A stretch of 38,139 nt of DNA, from positions 1 through 38,139 of IMG/VR virus record IMGVR_UViG_3300030102_002373. One strand, written 5' to 3'. The stretch comes from a virus. The notes beneath the pieces were generated by a model. That model saw nothing but the letters and a program-made list of their open reading frames with translations. It made no database searches and was not told the origin of the DNA. Shown piece after piece: positions 29,801 through 38,139 of this stretch. Within the stretch, counting starts at the first letter, position 1. Each line of letters begins with the position of its first letter. The position numbers and the translations under genes are program-made.

Positions 29801-32800
29801 TAAAATAATAGCGTGTTCTATTCCTGTTAATGCTCTTGGCTCTTTATTTATAGATTGAGCAATCTTAAATGCTAATGTAGAATCTCTTTGTAAAAATTTA
29901 GCAGCTTCTGCTAACAATGTAGAAAACTTAACTTGTTGTGATCTTTCTAACTCATCTAAATTATAATGCTCTAATATTCTTTGTATGTCTTGTATTCTTA
30001 ACTGAAACACTTTTTGATTATCAAAATTATCATCAAATTTTTCATCTTCACTTAAAGTATCTGTGTCTACATTATCTTCATAAAATTCTTGTGATGATTG
30101 ATATTCATCTTTATCTACAGTAGGCTCATCATCTATAATATTTTCTTCTTCAGCTTCTTCAGCTATATCTTCTGGATTAAGTGTTTCTTCTTCGATTTCT
30201 TCTTCAGCTTCTTCTACTATAGCATTTGTTTTTTTACCTTCTGTATTTTCTTTTTCTCTTTGTTCGTTACCTTCTCTTATATTTGTTAGTAACTCATTTA
30301 TTCTATCATTAGATAAACTAAACTTACCTTTATCAGTATCTACTTCATCAACTATTTCTTGTTTAACTATTTTATCTTTAGTAGATTTTTTAAAATCAAC
30401 AGATTGTTTTCCATCCCATCCTATCATAGGCTCAACTAAATATTTAGTAGTAAGACCATGCATACCATTACCTAATACTGCAGCATTAAGACTTAATCTA
30501 TCACTCATTACTTCGCTTAATGACGCATCAAAACCCATAGCTATTAATAATATTTTAGTATTTATTCTTTTAAATAAATAACCAGTTGGTGACATAAATG
30601 CATCGTTAGCTTCTTTAATACTACATCCATATTTTTCTGCAAATATTTTTAAAGATTGTTGTCTTGAGTATTTATCCATTAACTTACTTATTTCGTAAGT
30701 GGCTGGTATTCCTATTCTACCTTGATTACTAGCACCATAAAGTTGTCCTTTGTCTTTACCTCTTTTTACAGTCTTTTTAACTTTTCTGCCTACTTTGTCT
30801 TTTTCTTCTCTTTTAGAGTCTTCAAATTGCCAACCAGCAGTAAGCACTTGACTTGCATAACCCTCTGGTACAAATGTTCCATCTCCTGTACCAATATAAA
30901 ATAATTGTTTACTACGAGCATATTTTTCCATATTAGAATATTGATCATTTAATAATTTAGCTATTATAACATGAAATGTTCCTTCACCTTTTTTACCTGT
31001 TCTTATTTCTCCAAATTCTTCAACAGGCTCAACTGGTAACTCTTTAATATATGGTGCAAATGCTTTTTTAAAATCTCCCGGACCAGTTTCTTTTGGTAGT
31101 GATGGAAAATCTACAAATGTTCCATCTTCATTTTTAACTCTTGTTGCTCGAACAATAACTCTTTCTCTTTGAGATATACCACCATAATAAGCAGGATCAG
31201 TTTTTACTGCTTCTACTTTATAACCAGCTTTAACTAATGCGGGTCGTATAACATCATTCCAATGTGGAGAAAGAATATAGCCTGGCACATTTTCTATTGT
31301 TAAGTTATTTGGTTTTATAACTTCTATAAACTCTGCAACTTTTTTAGCTATTTCTAATTCTAATTTAGTTGCTGCAGCAAGTTGTTGTGGTGTCATTTTG
31401 GATTTTTCAGTTTTAGATAATTTACTAAAAAACTGACAAGGTGGAGAAAAATGCATAAATTCTAAATTTTGATTTAAAAAATCTTTAGGATTCATTTTTG
31501 TAATATCTTTAGCTTCAAAATCTGTATTAAATATACCATTTGCTAAATCGTTAATATCTTTTTCATACTCTACTGCTAACTTCCAATTAATTAATTTATT
31601 ACTAATCATTGGAAATTCCATAGTTCTTGTACCAGAAAAGAAAGTAGCGGCATTTACACTTGTTGATAGTTGTTGTTTACCAGCATCAAAATTAGTTTCA
31701 GTATTAAATACAATTAATTGTGATCCATCAGTAACTTGTACAAGATTTCCTGTACCAGAAATATCTGCCATTACACCAAATAGTCTAAAGATAGAGTTTT
31801 GTTCAGCTGATTGTATATTTTTTATAATTAAAGAATCATGTCCTATAGATTTTAAATATTCTTGTAGAGTAATACCATCACTTTCTTCCGATCCATATAC
31901 ACTACTAAATTTATAACCTGCTTCTTCAGCTGCTTTTATTAGATCAGCAAAATCCATATCAGCTTCCCATCGATCAGGACTTTCTCCAATAATATATGGA
32001 TTGTTTACAGTTATTTCAACAGACTCAACATTTTCAGTAACACCTTGTGTATATGCTGCTGCATCTTTTTCTGTAAAAGCATAATATTGTGCATCTCCAA
32101 GAACATTTCCTGTTGTAGCTTTTACTGTAGCTGTACCTTTTTTAGTTCTATAAACTTTATAAGTTTGAGCTAATTGTGCTTTACCTGGTTGATCAGAAAC
32201 TCTTAATACTTGAGTTGACGTACCAGTTGTAGGATATATTCTTCTTTCTATATTTAATGCAGCATCTCTTACATTTTTAGCTTTACCATTTTTAAGTTCT
32301 TCTTTTATTTGTTCTTCTGTAGGAACAAGAGAGTTGCCATTTATATCTACAATACTGTCTTTATAATTAGACCTTTGCGATAACATATGTAATACTGGTT
32401 TTTGTCCCGATGTAGAAACAATAGAATATCCATATGTATCATGTTCAGGTGTAGCTATAGCTTCTACTGTTCCTTGCATTTCTAAAATAGCATATAAATC
32501 TCCTACAGCTTCTCTATCTAATCTATCTTCAGATTCTAATTCATTTTTAAGAGTTGGCTCTGTCATCATTTCTGATAAATGAAGTCTACCTAATGTAAAT
32601 AAAGATTTACTATCTACAATCTCGCCAGTTGATTTGCTTATAGGAATATCATTAACAATTATACTTTTATAAAAAGTACGAAGTTCGTATTCTAATTTAG
32701 CATTACCTTTTGCTACTTCTGCTACTTTTCTAATTACATCTAATGTAAATTGTTTTCTTCTTTCAAAAGATATTGGGTCTTTAGTTACAGGATCAATATA

Positions 32801-35800
32801 TCGACCAGCTAACATTCCTTTAACTTTATTAATATCTCCAGAAACTTGATTTAATTCTGATGATGCTCTAATTAATACATAAGAAAATTGTTCTTTAGTC
32901 ATAGATATTTGACCACTATCTATTAAATTTTCAAATAAATTAACAACACCTATTGATCCATTAGAACTAGAAAATAATTTTTCTCTACCACCATTAGTAA
33001 GTCCCATTAAAACTTTACCTTGACCATCTGCTGACTCATTAAGTAATCTTGCTAATGCTTCTGCAGCTTGTTTAGTAGAAGCCCAAAAATATCCTTGTTG
33101 TAAATATTTAATTGGATAATAAACACCACCTTGACCTTTAATTAATAAAACATCATCTCTGTATATATTTCCAGAAAACATACTGTCTGGAGAATGTAAT
33201 ACAATTTTTTGACCTGCAAAATCAGATGGTTTTTTATCTGTTGTTAAATGACCTAGTTTTTTATATAAATTAAAAAGATCAGCATCATAAAAATAATACA
33301 AATTTGTAATTGGGTCATAGTATGATAATTGAAATTTGTCGTTACCTTCTTGAGTTGATTCTTCTGATAATTCAAGATCAGTTTTTTCCTGGCCTAGTTG
33401 GTCCAGCAACGCAACATCACTTTCTAATATAGCTTCACCTCTTGATGTTTTAGCACCTATTACTTGTAACATTTTAAGAGCAGTTTCATTATTTTTAAGA
33501 GATGGTAACCAGTTTCCAAATATTTTTCTTAACCATGCTTTAATTTTGTTTTGTGTTCTTGGTATAAGATTTTCAAAACTATCAACCATAATTCCAACTA
33601 GTTCTGCTAAACCTTCTTCATCTAAATCTTTTAGTGAAACTTTTTTATCTCTATATTGTTGTTGAAATGCTTTTATTCTTATAACAACTGATTCATCTAA
33701 ATGATTAAAATCAATCATGTCATTTAAAATTCTGTTTGCTACATATCTAATTCTTGCATCTGTTTTTAATCGTTGATGAAATATAGCATGAGTAATTTCG
33801 TGTGCTAGAGTACCCATTGTTGCACTATCAGGGTTTAACCATATAGTGTCTTTCATGTCATACCAACCTCTGCCAGTATGTCTTGTTATTCTTTGGAAAT
33901 CTCTAGCATCTTTTGCATATTTAATTTTTACATTAGGTGCTAATACACTTAATGCTTTTCTTCCTTTTTGTAACATTTTGTTAAGAAATTTTTGTCTTCT
34001 GTTTTCTTTTTTTCTTTTATCAGCATCATCTACATCTTGTTGTTGTTCATCTGCTCGTTCTTCTGCTCTAGCTTTTTCTACTGCTCTTCTTAATCTAACT
34101 TTATATTCAGAAGTTCTTTTATCTCCTTCTACTTCTACTCCTAATCTTTCAGCTTCTGATTTAACTACAGAAAAATCATCCAATAAATCATCTTCTACAT
34201 CTGCTGTTTCTGTTCGTTGTTCTCCTTTTTTTAATGTTCCATGTAAGTCTAATACTTTTTGTATTGCTGCTTTTCTTCTATCAACTAATGTATCAGCTTC
34301 TGAATTACCAGTGGTTTCTAACTCTGTATCAAAAAATCCTGCTTTTATTTTATTTATTAATTCATTTACTTCTGGTGAAAAATCATATTTATCTATAATT
34401 TCATTTATTGTTTCTTGTGTGCTTCTTGTTTCTTGCGTGTTAGCATCACCTACTTGGCCAGGTAAATTTAATATAGTCTGTTTTAGAATTTCATTATTGT
34501 GTTGTTTTCTTGCATTTTGATCTCCATAAACAGCTCTTACAAAAACATCAGAATTTTGTGGTGACATTTCTTTTAATTCAGCTTCAGTAAAAATAATAGC
34601 TAATCTTTCAAAATCTCTGTCAGATAATTCAAGTCCATTATTAGAAGCAATACCTAGTACTTTATTTACATACTGTTCTCTTATTCTATTTCTTCTACCA
34701 GCTTCTTTAACTGCTGATATTTCTGATACTTCAAATATTTCTTTTACTAATGCTTTAGTAGCACGTTCACTTGCTCTTGCACGACCTAATCTTATAGCAT
34801 ATTGTTTGGCTTCTTTCTCATTTAAACCAAAATCATTCATTAACATTTCTTGTTTATCAAGAATCCATTGTTTAGTTTGTCCAAAATATCTACTATAAGT
34901 TGATTTAGCACCACCTACTAAACCCATACCTACAGTCATTTTTAATGCACCATCTACAGCATCTGAAACACCTCTAGCCCAATATATACTTTCTGGTAAT
35001 CCTAAATTGTATTTATCATTTAATGTTTTGTTATTTTTATTTGTAAAAAGATTAGATGCAATTTGTTGTAAAGATTCTTCACCTACGTTTTCAATAGCAG
35101 AATATCCTTGTGCTTTAAAAAATGCTCTTACGCTATTAAGCATAGGCCTTGACATTCTTTTAGTTGCGTATTTTGTACCAATATTAGTTTTTAATAATGT
35201 TAATACCTGTGCATATTCTATCATACCAGAAATAACACCATAACCAAAAGCTGATTGTGCGATAGTTTCTGCTTTGTCAGCTATTTCTGGAGTCCATTCA
35301 TCTGCTGAATAATAATCTTTTAAACCAGCTTCTTTTCTTTTTTGTTCTTCAAAATCTAATCCTTCTCTAATCATCATGTATGGCATAGCAACGAAAAATG
35401 GTAGCGTTGCACCTACAGTTAAAACATCAGCGTTTGATGCAAGAGTAGTAGCAACTTCTTTTAAATATCCACCAATGCCACCAGTTTTGCTATCAAAAGT
35501 TTGTAATTCATACATATTAAATTTGGCGTTTTCTGTTAATAAATTAAAAGCACCAGGAATGTTATATTCTAATCTATCTAAAAAATCAGTAGCTATACTA
35601 TTTGGTGTTTCTTCTTCTCTGTTGTATTTTTTATTTGTTATTTGATAAATTTGTTTAGCTAGAACAACACCTGGTGTATTAAATATACTTACTTTGTTAG
35701 GATTTACTGCTCTTACACCTTGTGTTGCAAGAAATTCTAATACTTTTTCTGCTCCATTTACAAATACAGCACCAGTTCCTGCTAAAAATTCTCCTGTTGT

Positions 35801-36211
35801 AAAATCTTGTTTGTCATATTTTTCTCTATGTTGATTATCTAAATCTTTTTTTAAATATCCAAAATCTAGGTCTTGATCTTCTGGAATATCATAAAACTTT
35901 CGTAACATAGTATCTACTTCAGTATCATTTAGTTCTCTTCCATTTTTTTCTAAAAAAGGTCTTCCATATAATGATCTAAAAGTGTTACGAGTTTTAACTC
36001 TATTTATAATATCTTTTCCATCATTACCTTGCCAAAACTCTCTATCTTTAGAATTAACAACTTGTGCTAATGGATTAAAAGCTAATATTTCTTGTGGAGT
36101 ATTATAAAAATCTTCATAAGAGCCAAAATTTGTATTTATATTTCGATTTACTGTTTTATTTAATTGTTTTACATCAACTGCTGCTGATAATTTTTCGGGA
36201 TTAATATTCAT
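26837..36211 (-). CDS. Giant polyvalent virion protein: peptidase, ART-like, C5-methyltransferase
   Basis: 3124 aa, a quarter of the genome. Order: 1-500, helical with hydrophobic segments (DVLTVGATLPFFVAMPYMM); 560-770, charged helices; zincin motif HEITH (804-808) in GTLAHEITHAIFHQ; KFQLS (959-963); a domain with VLHSPDSMFSGNIYRDDVLL and GYFWAST; about 1345-1510, ADP-ribosyltransferase-like (YKVYRTKKG, YYAFTEKDAAAYT, SQLIVFNT); about 1515-1930, C5-methyltransferase with SPPCQFFSK (C1592), IENVPGYI (E1640), ISQRERVIVRAT and LGNGMHG (1914); KFSLS (1963-1967); an acidic linker; 2180-2720, basic coiled coils; about 2740-2930, the domain DISVIFRQALFLG, ASGRGNLG, FFFFSPRFALSRVQ known from phage polyvalent proteins (LPD38 type, from memory). 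As neighbour of internal virion proteins it is probably ejected into the host. It overlaps the previous gene by 11 bases. Confidence 0.85.
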   Translation of the reverse strand: MNINPEKLSAAVDVKQLNKTVNRNINTNFGSYEDFYNTPQEILAFNPLAQVVNSKDREFWQGNDGKDIINRVKTRNTFRSLYGRPFLEKNGRELNDTEVDTMLRKFYDIPEDQDLDFGYLKKDLDNQHREKYDKQDFTTGEFLAGTGAVFVNGAEKVLEFLATQGVRAVNPNKVSIFNTPGVVLAKQIYQITNKKYNREEETPNSIATDFLDRLEYNIPGAFNLLTENAKFNMYELQTFDSKTGGIGGYLKEVATTLASNADVLTVGATLPFFVAMPYMMIREGLDFEEQKRKEAGLKDYYSADEWTPEIADKAETIAQSAFGYGVISGMIEYAQVLTLLKTNIGTKYATKRMSRPMLNSVRAFFKAQGYSAIENVGEESLQQIASNLFTNKNNKTLNDKYNLGLPESIYWARGVSDAVDGALKMTVGMGLVGGAKSTYSRYFGQTKQWILDKQEMLMNDFGLNEKEAKQYAIRLGRARASERATKALVKEIFEVSEISAVKEAGRRNRIREQYVNKVLGIASNNGLELSDRDFERLAIIFTEAELKEMSPQNSDVFVRAVYGDQNARKQHNNEILKQTILNLPGQVGDANTQETRSTQETINEIIDKYDFSPEVNELINKIKAGFFDTELETTGNSEADTLVDRRKAAIQKVLDLHGTLKKGEQRTETADVEDDLLDDFSVVKSEAERLGVEVEGDKRTSEYKVRLRRAVEKARAEERADEQQQDVDDADKRKKENRRQKFLNKMLQKGRKALSVLAPNVKIKYAKDARDFQRITRHTGRGWYDMKDTIWLNPDSATMGTLAHEITHAIFHQRLKTDARIRYVANRILNDMIDFNHLDESVVIRIKAFQQQYRDKKVSLKDLDEEGLAELVGIMVDSFENLIPRTQNKIKAWLRKIFGNWLPSLKNNETALKMLQVIGAKTSRGEAILESDVALLDQLGQEKTDLELSEESTQEGNDKFQLSYYDPITNLYYFYDADLFNLYKKLGHLTTDKKPSDFAGQKIVLHSPDSMFSGNIYRDDVLLIKGQGGVYYPIKYLQQGYFWASTKQAAEALARLLNESADGQGKVLMGLTNGGREKLFSSSNGSIGVVNLFENLIDSGQISMTKEQFSYVLIRASSELNQVSGDINKVKGMLAGRYIDPVTKDPISFERRKQFTLDVIRKVAEVAKGNAKLEYELRTFYKSIIVNDIPISKSTGEIVDSKSLFTLGRLHLSEMMTEPTLKNELESEDRLDREAVGDLYAILEMQGTVEAIATPEHDTYGYSIVSTSGQKPVLHMLSQRSNYKDSIVDINGNSLVPTEEQIKEELKNGKAKNVRDAALNIERRIYPTTGTSTQVLRVSDQPGKAQLAQTYKVYRTKKGTATVKATTGNVLGDAQYYAFTEKDAAAYTQGVTENVESVEITVNNPYIIGESPDRWEADMDFADLIKAAEEAGYKFSSVYGSEESDGITLQEYLKSIGHDSLIIKNIQSAEQNSIFRLFGVMADISGTGNLVQVTDGSQLIVFNTETNFDAGKQQLSTSVNAATFFSGTRTMEFPMISNKLINWKLAVEYEKDINDLANGIFNTDFEAKDITKMNPKDFLNQNLEFMHFSPPCQFFSKLSKTEKSKMTPQQLAAATKLELEIAKKVAEFIEVIKPNNLTIENVPGYILSPHWNDVIRPALVKAGYKVEAVKTDPAYYGGISQRERVIVRATRVKNEDGTFVDFPSLPKETGPGDFKKAFAPYIKELPVEPVEEFGEIRTGKKGEGTFHVIIAKLLNDQYSNMEKYARSKQLFYIGTGDGTFVPEGYASQVLTAGWQFEDSKREEKDKVGRKVKKTVKRGKDKGQLYGASNQGRIGIPATYEISKLMDKYSRQQSLKIFAEKYGCSIKEANDAFMSPTGYLFKRINTKILLIAMGFDASLSEVMSDRLSLNAAVLGNGMHGLTTKYLVEPMIGWDGKQSVDFKKSTKDKIVKQEIVDEVDTDKGKFSLSNDRINELLTNIREGNEQREKENTEGKKTNAIVEEAEEEIEEETLNPEDIAEEAEEENIIDDEPTVDKDEYQSSQEFYEDNVDTDTLSEDEKFDDNFDNQKVFQLRIQDIQRILEHYNLDELERSQQVKFSTLLAEAAKFLQRDSTLAFKIAQSINKEPRALTGIEHAIILVRTAQLVDQIEEIHISESRATKPTTINAGARSEALINELQDIIRADGLAGSISGQQLAARRMALHGNNTVAGILRRMERAKKNNKKSTKVSKEDTQKAADLASEHKKATEAVEKKQKEIEAERNKETKDESETFIEKEKKKRGTKAAKKLLSREKEIRLQAKELGFDLKGFGKGQAFSINIEQAKIIRELAKILVYKNLKRYDNIDNIVDEIKNALPSATEYDILNAIAGNIQRRRISKTDAQKKLERITRQSNKLQAIQDKMEELFGSKPSSPPTRDDFKALKNQLNDMYDEITSADDYDPIQTNKLLVTISQLGMLVDGYYKSVEKPSKKKIDNINKISDIITNTKKAVKLLDRIELLRGIIEGTVLPVDNDREGPARTEENKKIQRLRARVAQLEDKIKQDKKDKKEKETKENNEAELQELVREILGWYRKNKTPKEKKPKSDISKAKEQAKREQRLQDTLAELEAILLTGKLPPEMYGKLYKKKAQVADPFKFRESIQEVRQEIKETEYYKQLEDFKWANKRKETIRKRLDELNRILEEGDFESFKKPKREREMDQELLDLLDAQRIAERKITRAIDELRERTLFETVGDYVSLPRAFAATADISVIFRQALFLGTAMPKEYLNAVQGGLKGIGVSIVDGRLEFTDKIAKDIMLTLENDEMHFIREKAGLFFSAIDTGLTASEEAFNSRALEKVYNIKGVGNVSRTVMGASERNMVITLNLLRAAAFDGYYELNPHATDAELKKVAFFINIASGRGNLGKSEAAMQSASFFFFSPRFALSRVQLPFWSIYAGLQIGRAKYSKDQAVKDRIRAEGFTDELGLYIAKSWARFGATMTGIITLAVLAGASFGFEPEEEDFMKISIGKLRLDIFGGMGPVFRFWNKFNYATFSNLTGRDTDIDVWNEFQKTFIKYKVSPWMSKGSEIMTGKDYVTQRDINEFATLLELFVPIHFANAVEGIITDVPAPYILGETVAEMTGIGAYAVD

Positions 36212-38054
36212 CGATTATAAACTCACCTGCTTTTAGTAATTCATCCAAACTGTTAAATGCTTTATCTTCATAAGTAGTTGGTGTTTTAATATATCTACTA
36301 GCTGATCTAACACCTAATGATTCTTTCATAATGTAATCACCAGTATAATTCCAATAGTCTGAAAAAGTATTATCTAAATATTTATTCATAACCATTAAAT
36401 TATGTTTACTTTTAAATAGATTGCCATTTTTATCAAAAATTAATCTATTACTTATATTTACATTTTTAAAAGTTGCATTATTTTTTATGTAAGATTCTGA
36501 ATTATTCATAAAATCTTCTATAGTAATTTTTTCTTTATTTAACAATCCTTGTAATGTATCTTCATTATATTCACGATCATTTTTTAATTTTGATGATACA
36601 GCTGTAGGTACATTTAACATACTACTTGAAAATTTATCTATTGGCATATTATTAGAAGCGTTATCATAAGTAGACCATGTAAGTTGCCATAACCATTGTG
36701 TATCTCTTCTATATCTATTATTTCTATTAGAAAAACCTCCTTTTCCTAATGTTATAGCATTAAGTAAATCATCACCAAAACTTCGTGGATTATCATTTGA
36801 TGCAAATGCTTGAAATGTTTCGCCTTGCTTCATACTATTTGCAATGTAATCTAAATAATAATATTGAATATCAGCTGGTAAACCACTGTCCATAATTTCG
36901 TTAACAAGATTTTTAGTCATATCTTGTAAATCTTTGTTTTTGTATTTGTATTGATTATTACCTTCTGTAGGCATATAATATTCTTTTAACAATTTATTCA
37001 TTCCATCTTGTAATTCATTTAATCCTATATCATTAAAAGCCCCAGCAAGACTTATTTCATTCATTTCACTATCTTCATCAGCAACAAATTTTGCAATTCG
37101 CATATTCATTGCACGATTATACATTGTAACTAATGATTTTTTAAGATTTTCATCACCACCAAGATTTAACCTTTCTATATCATCTAATGTAAATACACCA
37201 TAAATACTAGTATCTCCTGTACCCATAGCTATTTCATTTATTCGATCTACTGCAAATTTATAATTATCAGCTTTAATAGTTTTAGTAAATTCTTCAACTT
37301 GACCAAAAACATTTGATAAAACTGCTCTTTGTATTTCTGGTGGTAAAGCTTTATATATTTCATTTTTTTCCATTTCATCAACTTGTAATTGATTAGTCCA
37401 GGATTCTAACATTCCAGTTTCTGTATTAATATGTCCTTTTTCAAAATATGCAACTGTAGCATCATTTAAAATACTATTATAACTTTCATCATCAATACCT
37501 TGATCAAATTTCAACTCATCTAACATAGCCTTACCACTAGCATAATCACCACTAATAATCATATTAACAGCAGTATTTTTAAGTGTTGTTATTTTGTTTT
37601 TAGTTTGAAATTCTATTTCAGCAATTGCTTGTTCAGACCTAATATTATCAAATTCTTGTTCAGCTTCTCTAACTAATTCTGCTCTAATTCTTTTAGAGTA
37701 TTTTTTTTCTGATAATCTTTGTTTAAATTTTTCTATTTCTGGCTCAATATAATCAGCTTGAAAATCATAAGGTTTACCTTGTGTTTGATCTCTAAACTTT
37801 ATACCACCTTGTACTAAATTTAATTTAAAATCTCTAACTTCATTTCCAAAATCTGCCATTGCAGCTTCATCTACTAAAGTTTCATAATTTGTAATAGCTT
37901 GTGCAACACCCTCTGTTAAATTTTCCATACCTTGTATTTCTACATTAGCAGTTCTAGCTAATGCTGCTGATTCACTAGATAAATCTAACATCATACCTTG
38001 TGGTGTTTCTGCACTTACTCTTGTTTGTTGTTTATATAATGGTATCTCTGGCAT
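36201..38054 (-). CDS. Large internal virion protein
   Basis: A 617-aa protein; its first 14 bases lie in the terminal overlap, so the gene spans the circle junction. MPEIPLYKQQTRVSAETPQG is a familiar opening for podovirus internal proteins ('M..iP.y..qv'). The rest is helical and charged: AIAEIEFQTKNKITTLKNTA (about 140-160), then many Asn-rich helices. It lies between the small internal protein and the giant protein, the place of T7 gp15. It likely forms part of the ejection core. No enzymatic motif was found. Confidence 0.75.
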   Translation of the reverse strand: MPEIPLYKQQTRVSAETPQGMMLDLSSESAALARTANVEIQGMENLTEGVAQAITNYETLVDEAAMADFGNEVRDFKLNLVQGGIKFRDQTQGKPYDFQADYIEPEIEKFKQRLSEKKYSKRIRAELVREAEQEFDNIRSEQAIAEIEFQTKNKITTLKNTAVNMIISGDYASGKAMLDELKFDQGIDDESYNSILNDATVAYFEKGHINTETGMLESWTNQLQVDEMEKNEIYKALPPEIQRAVLSNVFGQVEEFTKTIKADNYKFAVDRINEIAMGTGDTSIYGVFTLDDIERLNLGGDENLKKSLVTMYNRAMNMRIAKFVADEDSEMNEISLAGAFNDIGLNELQDGMNKLLKEYYMPTEGNNQYKYKNKDLQDMTKNLVNEIMDSGLPADIQYYYLDYIANSMKQGETFQAFASNDNPRSFGDDLLNAITLGKGGFSNRNNRYRRDTQWLWQLTWSTYDNASNNMPIDKFSSSMLNVPTAVSSKLKNDREYNEDTLQGLLNKEKITIEDFMNNSESYIKNNATFKNVNISNRLIFDKNGNLFKSKHNLMVMNKYLDNTFSDYWNYTGDYIMKESLGVRSASRYIKTPTTYEDKAFNSLDELLKAGEFIIDEY

Positions 38055-38138
38055 TATCCTATCATCCCCGCTTGTCCTATATTAATATCACCTTCATATC
38101 CTGTGTTTACTACACCACTCAAATTAATTTTTTTTTTT
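38041..38138. repeat. Right copy of 98-bp terminal overlap
   Basis: Identical to 1-98. The last base of the window continues the T run to at least 12, where the left copy has 11 T followed by AAG. Assembly ended in this homopolymer. Confidence 0.93.
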
Positions 38139-38139
38139 T

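Noticed and set aside
33846-34520. 224-aa plus-strand open frame, and many shorter ones between 26993 and 35645
   Set aside because: They lie opposite the giant gene, are rich in Ser/Leu/Cys as expected for the complement of Lys/Glu/Arg codons, and lack start signals.
1-38139. tRNA genes, CRISPR arrays, insertion sequences, integrase, toxin-antitoxin pairs
   Set aside because: I looked for them in all gaps and ORFs and saw none that could be supported.

Overview
The window is one complete, strongly AT-rich phage genome. The first 98 bases are repeated at the very end (positions 38041-38138), so it is a circular-permuted assembly of about 38.04 kb, and the 617-aa virion gene runs across the join. 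The gene set is that of a tailed phage with a short tail (podovirus): terminase, podovirus-type portal, scaffold, capsid, tail tubular proteins A and B and large internal virion proteins. No RNA polymerase, DNA polymerase, primase, integrase or repressor is recognisable. AT-richness, the set of very small basic proteins and a glutamine-II riboswitch suggest an uncultured marine phage of a low-GC bacterium (a SAR11-like host is plausible, a cyanobacterium possible). The host cannot be proven from this sequence.

Layout. (1) A late block of about 27 kb on the minus strand starts near 13000, runs down to position 1, continues from 38040 and ends at a terminator near 23290. Its order is small zinc-binding proteins, TerS, TerL, two small proteins, portal, Bbp19-like protein, lysozyme, scaffold, capsid, decoration-like protein, tail tubes A and B, internal virion proteins, a 3124-aa giant, two putative fibre/decoration proteins, small membrane proteins, small basic proteins and a holin candidate. 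(2) A short plus-strand unit (13239-13720) ends in a good terminator. (3) A minus-strand set of eight small genes (16126 to 13820) is probably early. (4) A divergent regulatory gap (16127-16470) leads to the plus-strand replication block (16471-22945): small unknowns, winged-helix replication initiator, DnaB-type helicase, C5-methyltransferase with a long overlapping frame, SSB-like protein, NinG-like nuclease and metallophosphoesterase. This block is followed by the riboswitch and a tiny peptide gene (22995-23116).

How it works together. The phage seems to bring its own initiator, helicase and SSB and to rely on host polymerases for replication and transcription. Genes are tightly coupled, with many TAATG and ATGA overlaps. 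The late block makes the particle, and the giant protein is likely injected with the DNA. It combines a metallopeptidase motif, an ADP-ribosyltransferase-like region and a full set of cytosine-C5 methyltransferase motifs, which fits the 'polyvalent protein' concept. The most interesting items are this giant protein, the double-coding stretch inside the stand-alone methyltransferase, and the glutamine riboswitch with its 18-aa peptide.
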